DNA of 64,000 nt from Prevotellaceae bacterium UBA2852. Its GTDB lineage: Bacteria > Bacteroidota > Bacteroidia > Bacteroidales > Bacteroidaceae. Where the stretch lies: positions 195,408 to 259,407 of the forward strand of contig DEFM01000006.1 in assembly GCA_002350855.1 (NCBI GenBank), in the 5' to 3' direction. Position numbers and translations under genes: made by a program. Shown in pieces: positions 1 to 9,090 of this stretch (position 1 is the stretch's first letter; every line of letters begins with the position of its first letter). Below the pieces are notes generated by a model. The model worked only from the letters and a program-made list of their open reading frames with translations, was not told where the DNA came from and did no database searches.

Positions 1-918
1 TGCTGAGATGGTGAACGCTTCTTCAATTTGTCCGTCGGCATCCTGCATTACCAGCATCTTTGCTCCGTGGAGTATTCCAGTTGTGCCTTTGTGGATGGTT
101 GCGGCGGTGTGGTTGGTTTGCCATCCGTGACCTCCTGCTTCTGCAAGTACGATTTTCACTCTTTCATCATTGACGTAGTGGTAGATTGTTCCTGCTGCAT
201 TGCTTCCTCCACCGATGCATGCTATGAGGTAGTCAGGATAGTCGCGCCCAATCTTTTCTTCCAGCTGCCATTTGATTTCCTCCGAAATCACGCTTTGCAT
301 ACGGGCTACGAGATCGGGGTAGGGATGTGGACCCATTGTCGAACCTACAATGTAGAAGGTGTTCTGTGGGTGGCAACACCAGTCGCGGATAGCTTCCGAA
401 CAGGCATCGCTCAGTGTCATGTTGCCAGTGCGAACGGGATGTACCTGCGCACCGAGCATCTTCATGCGTTCAACGTTGGTGTGCTGGCGTTCAACGTCGG
501 TTGCTCCCATGAACACCTCACATTCCATATTCATCAAAGCACAGACCGTTGCGGTTGCTACTCCGTGCTGTCCTGCGCCGGTCTCTGCAATGATGCGTGT
601 CTTTCCCATCTTCTTGGCAAGGAGAATCTGCCCGATAGTGTTGTTGATTTTATGTGCACCTGTGTGGTTCAGGTCTTCACGCTTCAGGTAGAGCTGACAT
701 CCGTAGCGCTCGCTCATTCTGCTTGCGTAGTAGAGTGGAGAAGGACGTCCTACATAGTCTTTCAGTAGAGCGTGGTACTCAGCCTTGAATTCCTCGGATT
801 CGATGATAGGCAGATAAGCCTGCTGCAGGTCGTGAACACACTTGTAGAGGATTTCAGGAACGTATGCTCCTCCGAATTCTCCATAAAAACCTTTTTCGTC
901 AACAAGATAATTTTCCAT
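1..918 (-). CDS. trpB: Tryptophan synthase beta chain, 5' part (runs off the window)
   Basis: TrpB condenses indole with serine to make tryptophan, using pyridoxal phosphate, in a complex with TrpA. Translating the minus strand from ATG at 918 gives 306 uninterrupted codons to the window edge. The protein starts MENYLVDEKGFYGEFGGAYV, the usual TrpB opening. The PLP-lysine motif HTGAHKINN, the GAGQHG segment and the GGGSNA phosphate loop are all present. The C-terminal quarter lies outside the window. The gene follows a trp attenuator, so it is probably the first structural gene of a trp operon that starts with trpB. Confidence 0.96.
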   Translation of the reverse strand, partial: MENYLVDEKGFYGEFGGAYVPEILYKCVHDLQQAYLPIIESEEFKAEYHALLKDYVGRPSPLYYASRMSERYGCQLYLKREDLNHTGAHKINNTIGQILLAKKMGKTRIIAETGAGQHGVATATVCALMNMECEVFMGATDVERQHTNVERMKMLGAQVHPVRTGNMTLSDACSEAIRDWCCHPQNTFYIVGSTMGPHPYPDLVARMQSVISEEIKWQLEEKIGRDYPDYLIACIGGGSNAAGTIYHYVNDERVKIVLAEAGGHGWQTNHTAATIHKGTTGILHGAKMLVMQDADGQIEEAFTISA

Positions 919-954
919 ATTTTTTTGTCGTTTAGTCGTTCTGTGATTTAGTCG

Positions 955-994
955 TAAAAAAAAAGAAGCCTACCGTAAGAACGATAGGCTTCTT
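955..994 (-). terminator. Intrinsic terminator of the trp attenuator
   Basis: On the minus strand a 13-bp stem with one G-U pair (arms 963-975 and 982-994, loop of 6) is followed by a run of U. It lies between the Trp-rich leader peptide and trpB, where an attenuator terminator is expected. I did not find a clear antiterminator pairing by eye. Confidence 0.85.
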
Positions 995-1035
995 AGTATC
1001 TTTTCTGCGAACTCTATAGGTACGCGGCCATCTTC

Positions 1036-1092
1036 TCACGATTGTTTGGAATCCTGAGTCTGCCACCACCAAAAGTTTGCGCTAATAATCAT
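1036..1092 (-). CDS. trpL: trp operon leader peptide (18 aa, three consecutive Trp)
   Basis: A minus-strand ORF starts with ATG at 1090-1092 and encodes MIISANFWWWQTQDSKQS, ending in TGA at 1036-1038. Three tandem Trp codons just before a terminator hairpin are the hallmark of ribosome-mediated attenuation: a ribosome stalled for lack of charged tRNA-Trp would change folding downstream and allow read-through into trpB. Trp attenuators have been predicted in Bacteroidetes by comparative genomics, so the principle is known. The start lies just downstream of a good promoter, which supports expression. Confidence 0.85.
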   Translation of the reverse strand: MIISANFWWWQTQDSKQS

Positions 1093-1135
1093 AGTTGTGA
1101 TATTTGTTTTTGTCGTATTTGTTTCAAATCATCGG

Positions 1136-1167
1136 CAAAGTTATACTTTTGATAATAATTGACCAAA
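1136..1167 (-). promoter_or_regulatory. Bacteroidetes-type promoter of the trp leader
   Basis: On the minus strand, TTTG (1164-1167) and TAACTTTG (1136-1143) are separated by exactly 20 bases, matching the Bacteroidetes sigma-ABfr -33/-7 consensus. Transcription would start near 1130 and read the leader peptide, the terminator and trpB. Confidence 0.8.
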
Positions 1168-1247
1168 TTTTCTGTCGGAAAATTTACAATTTGTGTGAAA
1201 ATTTTTCTTTTTCCTGACAAATACACATTATTATATTAATAAAAGTG

Positions 1248-1946
1248 TCAATTGTTCAATATTTCACACAATTCTTTCATTCCTTCACTTGCACCCTTCG
1301 CGATAATATGGACATTCATACTTGCCGGTATGTTGGCAGGATGTGGGTCAATCAGATATTTCTTGCAAGTGTTGGATGCATAGTGAATGAGACCTGCGGC
1401 AGGATATACATTCAGGGATGTGCCAATTACCACCAGGATATCTGCTTTCGAAACTAAGTCAATGGCGGGTTCTATCATAGGAACGGCTTCACCGAACCAA
1501 ACAATGAAGGGACGCAACTGACTTCCGTCTTTGGCTTTATCACCCATCTTAATCGTCAGATTGTCCTTCGGCATGGTAACCACCTGTGTTGGGTCGTTGG
1601 GGTTGTCGGTCGATGTGGCTTTCATCAGTTCACCATGCAGATGAGTCACATTCGTAGAACCGGCACGTTCATGCAAATCATCCACATTCTGAGTAATCAC
1701 ATTTACCTTGAATTTGGATTCCAGAGAGGCAACAAGCCTGTGACCCTCATTCGGCTGCACGTCAAGTAACTGCTTACGGCGTTCGTTGTAGAAGTTGATT
1801 ACAAGTTCGGGGTTTTGCCAATATCCCTCAATACTCGCTACTTGCTGAACCGGATATTGTTCCCACAATCCTCCGCTGTCACGGAACGTACTTATACCAC
1901 TCTCTGCCGACATCCCGGCACCAGTAAGAAAAACAAGATTTTGCAT
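1248..1946 (-). CDS. cobB: Sir2-family NAD-dependent protein deacylase
   Basis: This is a 232-aa sirtuin that would remove acyl groups from protein lysines with consumption of NAD+. Visible motifs are the NAD-binding LTGAGMSAESGIS with FRD, the TQNVDDLH segment with the catalytic His in HLHGEL, FIVWFGEAVP, and GTSLNVYPAAGL near the C-terminus. The stretch between HLHGEL and FIVWFGE, where E. coli-type CobB carries zinc-binding cysteines, contains none, so the zinc site is absent. That absence seems typical of Bacteroidetes sirtuins (recalled, not searched). It may share a transcript with the upstream permease (14 bp apart). Confidence 0.92.
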   Translation of the reverse strand: MQNLVFLTGAGMSAESGISTFRDSGGLWEQYPVQQVASIEGYWQNPELVINFYNERRKQLLDVQPNEGHRLVASLESKFKVNVITQNVDDLHERAGSTNVTHLHGELMKATSTDNPNDPTQVVTMPKDNLTIKMGDKAKDGSQLRPFIVWFGEAVPMIEPAIDLVSKADILVVIGTSLNVYPAAGLIHYASNTCKKYLIDPHPANIPASMNVHIIAKGASEGMKELCEILNN

Positions 1947-1960
1947 GATATTTTGGGAAT

Positions 1961-3046
1961 TTAATTATGAATTATGTCGCTTTCCTTCAATACATATCGT
2001 TTGTAGTAGGAAATCAGCAGGGTAGTGAGAGGCAGGGCTATGATCAGTCCTACGAATCCAAGTAATGATCCCCAGATGGACAGCGAAAGAAGCATTACCG
2101 CAGCGTTCATGCCCATGGCATTTCCCATTATCTTGGGTGTGAGAATCATGTCTTGTATAGCCTGAACTACAAGGAATACCATTATGGCAAGTCCCATTAT
2201 TGTCCAGAAACTGTCTCCTGTGTCATGTGCCTGAAGCAGGGCGAGTATGATGGTTGGAATAAGTCCTAATATCTGAAGATATGGTACCAGGTTGAGCAGA
2301 CCTATGAACAAGCCAAGAGGTATGGCAAGCGGAAAATCAATGATTACGAATCCGATGGAGAAGAGTATTCCTACACACAGGGCAATGAGTGATTGTCCGC
2401 GGAAGTAGCTGTTCATACCTCGTTTCACGTCTCGCAGCATACCTGCAACGAAGGTGCGGTGACGCTGTGGCACCATCTTGATGAATCCGTCGTTAAGCTT
2501 CTCGTAGTCAAGTAGTATGAAGAACATGTAGAGGATTGACACCAATGACGCAATGAAACTCAGTATGGCTTGGATGGAACTTGATACGAGAGAGAAAAGC
2601 TGAGGAAGACGATGCTTGAGGAACTGCGTCATATCCTCCATGCTTATGTACTTTGAAATGTTGTCTATGCCAAGATACGGACGGATATACTCGTTGACGA
2701 ACTTGGATAAGTCAGCGTGGTGTTTGCTGTTTTCCACATAGTCCACCACTACTGCTTCAAGCCTGTGACATTCATCTATAACTGACGGCACAACAAGCTT
2801 GCCTATAAGTACCAGTACAGCCAGCAGGGTTATAATCGTTGCGATGATAGCCACAATTCTGTATTTCAACCTGCATTTGTATTGGAAAAAGCAGACAATG
2901 GGGTAGAGCATGTATGCTGCAACCCATGCAACCAGAAATGGTATCAGCACGCTGCTCAGACGTCGTAGCAGGAAATAGATAGCTACGCATACCAATACTA
3001 CGCCAAGTGACCTTACAAACCGGTCGAATGTTACTTCCTTACTCAT
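1961..3046 (-). CDS. AI-2E family (PerM-type) membrane permease
   Basis: The 361-aa inner-membrane protein has hydrophobic segments near residues 15-45 and 60-85, and a C-terminal cluster including IPLGLFIGLLNLVPYLQ and the segment ending GLIIALPLTTLL. This layout fits the AI-2E/PerM family, whose substrates vary and are often unknown. I chose ATG at 3046 over the ATG at 3076 because it overlaps the stop of the upstream gene (ATGAGTAA), a translational-coupling arrangement. Export of autoinducer should not be assumed. Confidence 0.88.
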   Translation of the reverse strand: MSKEVTFDRFVRSLGVVLVCVAIYFLLRRLSSVLIPFLVAWVAAYMLYPIVCFFQYKCRLKYRIVAIIATIITLLAVLVLIGKLVVPSVIDECHRLEAVVVDYVENSKHHADLSKFVNEYIRPYLGIDNISKYISMEDMTQFLKHRLPQLFSLVSSSIQAILSFIASLVSILYMFFILLDYEKLNDGFIKMVPQRHRTFVAGMLRDVKRGMNSYFRGQSLIALCVGILFSIGFVIIDFPLAIPLGLFIGLLNLVPYLQILGLIPTIILALLQAHDTGDSFWTIMGLAIMVFLVVQAIQDMILTPKIMGNAMGMNAAVMLLSLSIWGSLLGFVGLIIALPLTTLLISYYKRYVLKESDIIHN

Positions 3047-4115
3047 TGTTCGTGTTTTGCAGTTGACGGATGGCACCTGTGGCAGGATGGAACTCTACAG
3101 ATGTCCGTGTTTCTTTGTTGAAAAGGTTGGCTGGAAGTTGGTCGGTCGTGCCGAATTGTGCAAGAGGAACGTCCTGCTTCAGCAACTGACGGTTGACTGT
3201 GGATATCTCAACGTTAGCCATTCCTGGCAGGTTATAGACGATACCTGTGATTTTGCGCTTGGCAAGTTGCTCGGGAGTGGGTATGCTTACCGTGTGGCGG
3301 TCTGCAATGCTGATGTAGTATGGTTCACCAGCGAGATCGTCATCGTCGGTGAATCCGAGCTTCTTGCTGAATCTGAACAGAACCTTATGCTGCACTTCTG
3401 TCGTTGGCTCGTACACCTTAACGTAGCTGATGTCGGTGGTGTCTGCCTCTCCGATGAAAAGGCTCATTAGCGCTGTCTCATGGCGTTCCAGTTCCGTGAG
3501 CATAATACGGAGCGATTCTCCGTCTTTTGGCATCGATTCCACCTGACCTCTCATGATGGCATTACGGCTTTCACGTATGTCGTAGATTTCCGCTGCGGTA
3601 AGTTCGGCCATCTTTGCAGTTGACGTGGCAGAGAGTATTTCCGGTGTCAGATACTGTGACGGATCAACCCTGTTGTTGCTGCGTGAAGTGGTGGTGGTCG
3701 CACTGTTGAAACTGGCGCTGATGGTGGCCATGTCACTCTTGTTGATTGACAGGATGATTCCGCCTTCTCCAAGATTCACCATCGGTGCTGTAGTCTTGCT
3801 CTTGTACTTCACAGTATAGAGCTTTGTCGTATCTACTACACCAATGCTTCTCATCTGTATGTTGGTCAGCTGATAATCGGTACGTTCTGCCTGTTCCACA
3901 TTCTGAAGATTGAGGTAGCGGTTAGCGTAGGCTGCAAAGCGTCCTGGCTTGTAGTGGATACGCATAGCACTACATTCAAAGGAGAGAGCAGTACGTGGCA
4001 AAGCGTATGTTACTCCATCGGATGTTATACCAGGATTGAACTGAGAAACAGATGTTTGCGCCTTTATGTTATAGCAAGAGATTAATAATAGAGATGATAA
4101 AAAAGTACTCTTCAT
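3039..4115 (-). CDS. DUF4831 family exported protein
   Basis: The 358-aa protein has a signal peptide (residues 1-19, ending IKAQ) and no later membrane span, so it is probably periplasmic. The overall sequence matches my recollection of DUF4831, a Bacteroidetes family of unknown function. It sits 13 bp downstream of nnr and overlaps the permease start by 8 bp, so the nnr, DUF4831, permease and sirtuin genes probably form an operon. No catalytic motif is evident. Confidence 0.75.
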   Translation of the reverse strand: MKSTFLSSLLLISCYNIKAQTSVSQFNPGITSDGVTYALPRTALSFECSAMRIHYKPGRFAAYANRYLNLQNVEQAERTDYQLTNIQMRSIGVVDTTKLYTVKYKSKTTAPMVNLGEGGIILSINKSDMATISASFNSATTTTSRSNNRVDPSQYLTPEILSATSTAKMAELTAAEIYDIRESRNAIMRGQVESMPKDGESLRIMLTELERHETALMSLFIGEADTTDISYVKVYEPTTEVQHKVLFRFSKKLGFTDDDDLAGEPYYISIADRHTVSIPTPEQLAKRKITGIVYNLPGMANVEISTVNRQLLKQDVPLAQFGTTDQLPANLFNKETRTSVEFHPATGAIRQLQNTNNE

Positions 4116-4128
4116 ATCTGATTATTTT

Positions 4129-5601
4129 TTAGCGTAAATTCTCAATTATGTCCGAAGCGATTAGTGATTTCTGGCTTCGTTCTTTCGCTGCTTTGTCACC
4201 TGCCAGTCCGTGCAGGTACACGCCAATGACGGCAGCCTGTTGGGGCGTGTATTGCTGTGCAAGCAGGGCAAGAATGATTCCTGTCAGTACATCGCCGCTG
4301 CCGGCTGTAGCCATGCCTGGATTGCCGGTAGTGTTGAAATATACGTCTCCCTGCGGAGTGACGATGCGGGTGTATGCACCTTTCAATACTATGATAATGT
4401 CAAGCTTCTTGCTTAAGTCAATAGCCTTTGCCAGCGCTTCGTAGGAATTGACGGATGTGTGGATGAGGCGTTCGAATTCCTTGGGGTGGGGGGTGATGAT
4501 TGCTCCCTTGGGCAGAATCCTCAATCCTGAATCGCTCGCAGCAATGCAGTTGAGTGCGTCTGCATCAACCACAAGAGGGTATTTGCAAGACTCCAGCACA
4601 GTCCTTACTATGTTGAATGCTGCTTGGTCGGTACCTAGTCCCGGACCCACGCCAATGGCGTTGACGTTCTCCATGAGGTTTGTGAGGTTCTGAGAGTTTC
4701 TTACGATAAGTTCGGGAACGGATATCTGGAGGATTTCACGATTATTCTCGTTTGTGCATGCAATCACTTTCCCCGCGCCGCTGCGGATGCAGGCTTTTCC
4801 TGAAAGCACGGCTGCTCCTGCCATTCCCTCGCTTCCGGCAACGAGCAGGGCTGTGCCCATTGTGCCTTTGTGGGCGAACTTGGAAAGAGGCTTAAGCATC
4901 GACTTGACCGTAGAGTCCTCTATGGTGTGGTAGTGAGTCTGCGAGGTTTCATCGTCAGAATCAACAAGACCTATGTCGAGCACTTCAAACTCACCAACGT
5001 AGGGTTCGTTCTCCGCAAAGAAGAACGACATTTTCGGCGTGTGGAAGGTGAAAGTGTAATCAGCCTGAATCACATTCGCCATGTTGTTGCCAGTGTTGTC
5101 CTCTGTCATCAGACCTGAAGGTACATCAATAGAAACCACAGTCGCCGGAGATGCGTTGATGTATTGCACCACCGATGCAAAACCACCTGTCAGAGGTCGT
5201 GCCAATCCTATTCCGAAGAGACCGTCAATCACTACGTGCTCCTCGGTGAGTGTGGGTGGTGTGAATTGTGTCGTGATTACCTGGAATGCCACTTTCTCCA
5301 CTTCTTTCAATCGGTTGCAGTTTGCTGCGCAGTCGGCAGACAATCCCTTTGAGGTGTTGAAGAGGTAGGCTTCTACACTATAGCCCCATCCCGACAGCAG
5401 TCTGGCAATGGCAAGTGCGTCACCACCATTGTTCCCATGTCCTGCGAAAACCACGACAGGGCGGTCCTGGTTCCATTTGGTGGCATACTTCTCACAGAAA
5501 GCCATTGCGGCATTCTCCATGAGGTCGAGAGAAGAAATGGATTCTTCTTGTATCGTATATGAGTCAAGAGCCTTGATTTGTCCGGCTGAGAGAATTTTCA
5601 T
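4129..5601 (-). CDS. nnr: Bifunctional NAD(P)HX epimerase / ADP-dependent dehydratase
   Basis: This 490-aa repair enzyme restores hydrated NADH and NADPH. The N-terminal half is the epimerase (YjeF-N): FAGHGNNGGDALAIARLL near residue 50 and DGLFGIGLARPLTGG near 130. The C-terminal half is the ADP-dependent dehydratase of ribokinase-like fold: GVGPGLGTD near 315, ITPHPKEF near 370 and the nucleotide-binding NPGMATAGSGDVLTG near 430. Length and domain order are normal for the fused bacterial enzyme. The gene is divergent from hpt. Confidence 0.96.
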   Translation of the reverse strand: MKILSAGQIKALDSYTIQEESISSLDLMENAAMAFCEKYATKWNQDRPVVVFAGHGNNGGDALAIARLLSGWGYSVEAYLFNTSKGLSADCAANCNRLKEVEKVAFQVITTQFTPPTLTEEHVVIDGLFGIGLARPLTGGFASVVQYINASPATVVSIDVPSGLMTEDNTGNNMANVIQADYTFTFHTPKMSFFFAENEPYVGEFEVLDIGLVDSDDETSQTHYHTIEDSTVKSMLKPLSKFAHKGTMGTALLVAGSEGMAGAAVLSGKACIRSGAGKVIACTNENNREILQISVPELIVRNSQNLTNLMENVNAIGVGPGLGTDQAAFNIVRTVLESCKYPLVVDADALNCIAASDSGLRILPKGAIITPHPKEFERLIHTSVNSYEALAKAIDLSKKLDIIIVLKGAYTRIVTPQGDVYFNTTGNPGMATAGSGDVLTGIILALLAQQYTPQQAAVIGVYLHGLAGDKAAKERSQKSLIASDIIENLR

Positions 5602-5635
5602 TTTGTTGTACTTTATGTTTGTTGCATAGATGTTG

Positions 5636-5643
5636 CAAAAGTA
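5636..5643 (-). promoter_or_regulatory. Candidate -7 box for the nnr operon
   Basis: TACTTTTG on the minus strand, 35 bp before the nnr start, matches the TAnnTTTG box. No good TTTG lies 19-21 bases further upstream, so the call is weaker. Confidence 0.5.
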
Positions 5644-5794
5644 GTAAAAACAAACGAATTGAATATGCTAAAAAAACTAAAATTATGCGCTTGTGAATAA
5701 AAAAGTAATAGTTAGGCACTTAATTACAGTGTTTTTTTGTAACTTCGCAAGCAATTATTGGTCTGTCCGACATTCACTATTATTCATTATAATT

Positions 5795-6328
5795 ATGATT
5801 AAAATTCTTGACCGTAACTTTGAATTGTCTTATTCTCAGGAAGTCATTCAAGAAAAAGTAAAGGCTATTGCAGCTCGTCTTAATGAAGATTATCAGGACA
5901 AGAATCCTGTTATGGTGTGTATTCTCAACGGCGCCTTTATGTTTGCAGCTGATTTGGTTCGCGAACTTACATTCCAGCCGGAGGTACTGTTTGCCAAGTT
6001 CTCTTCCTACGAGGGAATGACAACTACAGGTAAGGTGCGTGAGCTGATTGGTGTTAATGCCAACATCCAGGCTCGCGACGTGATAGTTGTTGAAGACATC
6101 GTCGACACAGGTACTACTATGTACAATCTCCTTCCTCAGTTCTTTGCTAAAGGTGCCAAGACTGTGAAGATCTGTACATTCCTTCAGAAACCCGAATGTC
6201 TTACCGTGCCTCTTAAGGTGGATTATTGCGCCATGGAGATTCCAAACGCCTTCATTGTAGGCTACGGTCTTGACTACAACGGCATGGGTCGCAACTACAG
6301 GGACATCTATACTGTTGTGGAAGAATAA
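5795..6328 (+). CDS. hpt: Hypoxanthine phosphoribosyltransferase
   Basis: This 177-aa enzyme salvages hypoxanthine (and usually guanine) to IMP or GMP with PRPP. The PRPP-binding loop VIVVEDIVDTGTTM is clear near residues 90-103, and the N-terminal NGAFMFAADL substrate loop is present. I chose ATG at 5795: the longer reading frame from 5693 adds 34 residues unlike the family and would overlap the probable promoter near 5739. A GC-rich inverted repeat follows the stop. Confidence 0.94.
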   Translation: MIKILDRNFELSYSQEVIQEKVKAIAARLNEDYQDKNPVMVCILNGAFMFAADLVRELTFQPEVLFAKFSSYEGMTTTGKVRELIGVNANIQARDVIVVEDIVDTGTTMYNLLPQFFAKGAKTVKICTFLQKPECLTVPLKVDYCAMEIPNAFIVGYGLDYNGMGRNYRDIYTVVEE

Positions 6329-6342
6329 GACCCTCCCCCTTG

Positions 6343-6360
6343 CCCCTCCCAAGGGCGGGG
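6343..6360 (+). terminator. GC-rich hairpin after hpt
   Basis: CCCCTCCC (6343-6350), AA, GGGCGGGG (6353-6360) forms a compact hairpin with one mismatch just after the hpt stop. There is no U-run, so it may be a partial terminator or an RNA-stabilising or intergenic repeat element. Confidence 0.4.
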
Positions 6361-6414
6361 AGTGATTTGATACCAACCGATGGGTAGTGTATTCTGCTGT
6401 TCATCCGATGAAAG

Positions 6415-6438
6415 AACTTAAGAACTTAAAAACTCAAA
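6415..6438 (+). repeat. 8-bp tandem repeat abutting the adk start
   Basis: Three copies of AACTTAAG-like octamers end 2 bases before the adk ATG. The last 16 bases (AACTTAAAAACTCAAA) recur just before the lipoprotein start at 9091. Confidence 0.8.
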
Positions 6439-6440
6439 AT

Positions 6441-7013
6441 ATGAAAAATATCATTATTTTTGGTGCCCCAGGTTCAGGAAAGGGCACATACAGCGAAGAA
6501 ATTGTACAGCGTTACAACATGGGACACATCTCAACTGGTGATGTGCTCAGAGCAGAAATCAAGAACGGTACAGAACTGGGTAAGATTGCTCGTTCATACA
6601 TCGATAACGGACAGCTGATTCCTGACAGCCTTATGATTGACATCCTTGCAAAGACCTATGATGCACTCGATGACTGCAATGGAGTCATCTTCGACGGATT
6701 TCCACGTACTATCGCTCAGGCTGAGGCTCTCAAGGTGATGCTTGCTGAGCGTGGCCACGACATGGGTATGATGATCGAACTCGAAGTAGATGAAGAGACT
6801 CTTATGGCTCGTCTGCTCCGCCGCGCCCAGATCGAAGGCCGTCAGGACGACAACGAAGAGACCATCAAGAAGCGTTTTGCTGTCTATCATTCTCAGACCG
6901 AACCTCTTTCAAAATGGTTCGAGAAGGAAGGTATCCGTCACAGCTTTACTTGGAAAGGTTCCAAAGACCTTATGCTTGAGGAGATTTTCGCTGAAATCGA
7001 CAAGGAGAAATAA
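6441..7013 (+). CDS. adk: Adenylate kinase
   Basis: This 190-aa enzyme catalyses ATP + AMP to 2 ADP. The P-loop GAPGSGKGT is at residues 8-16, followed by the AMP-binding [12 protein letters not shown], the DGFPRT motif and the [11 protein letters not shown] lid region. It has the short lid without zinc cysteines. I chose ATG at 6441 because the extra 18 residues of the longer frame consist mostly of the AACTTAA repeat. The stop overlaps the obgE start by one base (TAATG). Confidence 0.96.
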   Translation: MKNIIIFGAPGSGKGTYSEEIVQRYNMGHISTGDVLRAEIKNGTELGKIARSYIDNGQLIPDSLMIDILAKTYDALDDCNGVIFDGFPRTIAQAEALKVMLAERGHDMGMMIELEVDEETLMARLLRRAQIEGRQDDNEETIKKRFAVYHSQTEPLSKWFEKEGIRHSFTWKGSKDLMLEEIFAEIDKEK

Positions 7014-8197
7014 TGGCAGAAAGCAATTTCATTGACTACGTAAAAATCTATTGTCGTTCAGGTAAGGGCGGACGTGGAAGCACCCACATGCATCGTGCCA
7101 AATATCTTCCAAAGGGAGGTCCCGACGGAGGTAATGGAGGCAAGGGCGGAAGTGTGATTCTGCGAGGAAACCGCAACTACTGGACTTTGCTCCACCTTCG
7201 CTATGATCGCCACATCAAGGCTGAGCACGGAGGAAATGGCGGCAAGAATAAATCGACAGGACGACAGGGTGCCGATGCATACATCGAAGTTCCCTGCGGC
7301 ACTGTTGTATATAATGCCGAGACAGGCGATTACATCTGCGATGTGACAGAGCACGGGCAGGAAGTCGTTCTGCTTAAGGGCGGTCGCGGAGGTTTGGGAA
7401 ACTACAATTTCTGCACACCTACCAATCAGGCTCCGCGCTATGCCCAGCCAGGTGAACCGATGCAGGAACTGAGTGTGATTCTCGAACTCAAACTGCTTGC
7501 CGATGTGGGTCTTGTGGGATTCCCCAACGCAGGTAAATCCACACTTGTCTCTTCGCTTTCCTCAGCAAAGCCCAAGATAGCCAACTATCCGTTCACTACA
7601 CTCGAACCGTCGCTCGGCATTGTGCCTTACCGCAATGGACAGTCGTTCGTGATGGCGGACATACCTGGAATCATCGAGGGAGCAAGCGAGGGCAAGGGAC
7701 TCGGACTTCGTTTCCTGCGCCATATAGAGCGTAATTCCCTGTTGCTGTTCATGGTTCCTGCCGATGCTGACGACATAGCCCGTGAATACAATATCCTGCT
7801 CAACGAACTCACTACGTTCAATCCGGAATTGCTGGAAAAAGGCCGTGTGCTTGCCATCACCAAGTGCGACCTCATCGACGACGAACTCAAGGAACTGCTC
7901 AGCGAAACACTTCCTGAGGGAGTACCTACCGTCTTTATCAGCGCCGTCAGCAATATGGGCTTGCAGCAACTCAAAGACCTACTGTGGCAGGAGATGAACA
8001 GCGAAAGCAACAAAATCGCTGCTATCACCACTCAGGAGTCCATCGTTCACCATGCCAAAGACCACATCCGTCTCAAGTACGAACTGCTTGACCTCGATGA
8101 CAATGACGACGAAGGGTGGGGTGATGACGACAAAGATAACGATAACGAAGACTTTGACGATATCGAAGACCTTGAAGATTTTGAATACGAAGAATGA
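7013..8197 (+). CDS. obgE: Obg family GTPase
   Basis: This 394-aa ribosome-associated GTPase acts in 50S assembly and stress control. The Gly-rich Obg fold fills residues 1-160 (for example [14 protein letters not shown]). The G domain follows, with GFPNAGKST (G1), DIPG (G3), TKCD (G4) and ISA (G5). The C-terminal 40 residues are almost all acidic, as in many Obg proteins. It overlaps adk by 1 base and pgeF by 4 (ATGA), so adk, obgE and pgeF are translationally coupled. Confidence 0.96.
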   Translation: MAESNFIDYVKIYCRSGKGGRGSTHMHRAKYLPKGGPDGGNGGKGGSVILRGNRNYWTLLHLRYDRHIKAEHGGNGGKNKSTGRQGADAYIEVPCGTVVYNAETGDYICDVTEHGQEVVLLKGGRGGLGNYNFCTPTNQAPRYAQPGEPMQELSVILELKLLADVGLVGFPNAGKSTLVSSLSSAKPKIANYPFTTLEPSLGIVPYRNGQSFVMADIPGIIEGASEGKGLGLRFLRHIERNSLLLFMVPADADDIAREYNILLNELTTFNPELLEKGRVLAITKCDLIDDELKELLSETLPEGVPTVFISAVSNMGLQQLKDLLWQEMNSESNKIAAITTQESIVHHAKDHIRLKYELLDLDDNDDEGWGDDDKDNDNEDFDDIEDLEDFEYEE

Positions 8198-9009
8198 AAC
8201 TACTCGAATACAACATTGACCCTCGTATAAGGGCTTTCTCCACCATGCGTGAAGGAGGTTTCAGCAAGGGGGCTTACGGCGAGTTCAATGCCAACGCCTT
8301 TTGCGGAGACCAGAAAGAAGCCGTAGTAGCCAACCGCCAGATACTTTCCAACGAAATAAGCATTCCTCTTGAGAATTTTATCTATACCCATCAGGTACAT
8401 TCCACTTTCGTTCGCGAAGTAAATGCCCATTTCGTCAGTATGCCCAAGACCGAACGCCAGAATCTGCTCGAAGGTGTTGATGCGCTCATCACCAACCTTC
8501 CTGGCTATTGTCTGTGCATATCCACAGCCGACTGCATCCCTGTCATCATCTATGACGAGAAGAATCACGCAATAGCCTGTGTGCATGCAGGATGGAGAGG
8601 CACGCTTCGCCGCATCGTGGAAGTCACTCTGGAGAAGATGATGAGTGTCTATGGCACACAACCTGCAGACTGCAAGGCGGTCATCGGTCCTGGCATCTCT
8701 CTCGAGAACTTCGAAGTAGGCGATGAAGTCTATGAGGCGTTCGAAGGAGCTGGCTTCGACATGAATCTCCTGGCTATGCGACCGCAGGGTCAGTTTGCGG
8801 TAACCGACAACACCCTCAGTATTCGCAAGGAGAAATGGCATATCAACCTCCCTCTTTGCAACACTCTTCAACTCACTCAGATGGGTGTGCCTGCCGAGAA
8901 CATCCACAACTCCGGCATCTGCACCTTCGATGACTACGAACACTACTTCAGTGCCCGCCGCCTCGGCGTCAAATCAGGTCGTATGATTACTGGAGCGATG
9001 ATAAAATAG
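8194..9009 (+). CDS. pgeF: Peptidoglycan editing factor PgeF / YfiH-type multicopper-like protein
   Basis: The 271-aa protein belongs to the YfiH family, formerly called polyphenol oxidases or laccases. Members hydrolyse wrongly incorporated L-Ser from peptidoglycan precursors, or act as purine nucleoside phosphorylases. The metal-site motifs [14 protein letters not shown] and [10 protein letters not shown] are present. The annotation name is from family knowledge and the precise substrate cannot be read from sequence. Confidence 0.9.
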   Translation: MKLLEYNIDPRIRAFSTMREGGFSKGAYGEFNANAFCGDQKEAVVANRQILSNEISIPLENFIYTHQVHSTFVREVNAHFVSMPKTERQNLLEGVDALITNLPGYCLCISTADCIPVIIYDEKNHAIACVHAGWRGTLRRIVEVTLEKMMSVYGTQPADCKAVIGPGISLENFEVGDEVYEAFEGAGFDMNLLAMRPQGQFAVTDNTLSIRKEKWHINLPLCNTLQLTQMGVPAENIHNSGICTFDDYEHYFSARRLGVKSGRMITGAMIK

Positions 9010-9032
9010 ACCATCCCAGAGAAAGTGGTGAG

Positions 9033-9053
9033 TTCTGCGGTTTACCCGCAGAA
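9033..9053 (+). terminator. Hairpin after pgeF
   Basis: TTCTGCGG (9033-9040) pairs with CCGCAGAA (9046-9053) across a short loop. It is followed by A-rich rather than U-rich sequence, so termination efficiency is uncertain. Confidence 0.45.
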
Positions 9054-9055
9054 AA

Positions 9056-9087
9056 AACTCAAGAACTCAAGAACTTAAAAACTCAAA
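9056..9087 (+). repeat. 8-bp tandem repeat abutting the lipoprotein start
   Basis: Four octamers of the form AACTYAAR end 3 bases before ATG 9091. They share a 16-base end with the repeat before adk. Confidence 0.8.
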
Positions 9088-9090
9088 TAT

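Noticed and set aside
28..768. Long plus-strand ORF over the trpB region
   Set aside because: The minus-strand frame encodes an unmistakable TrpB; the plus-strand ORF is a Cys- and Val-rich shadow.
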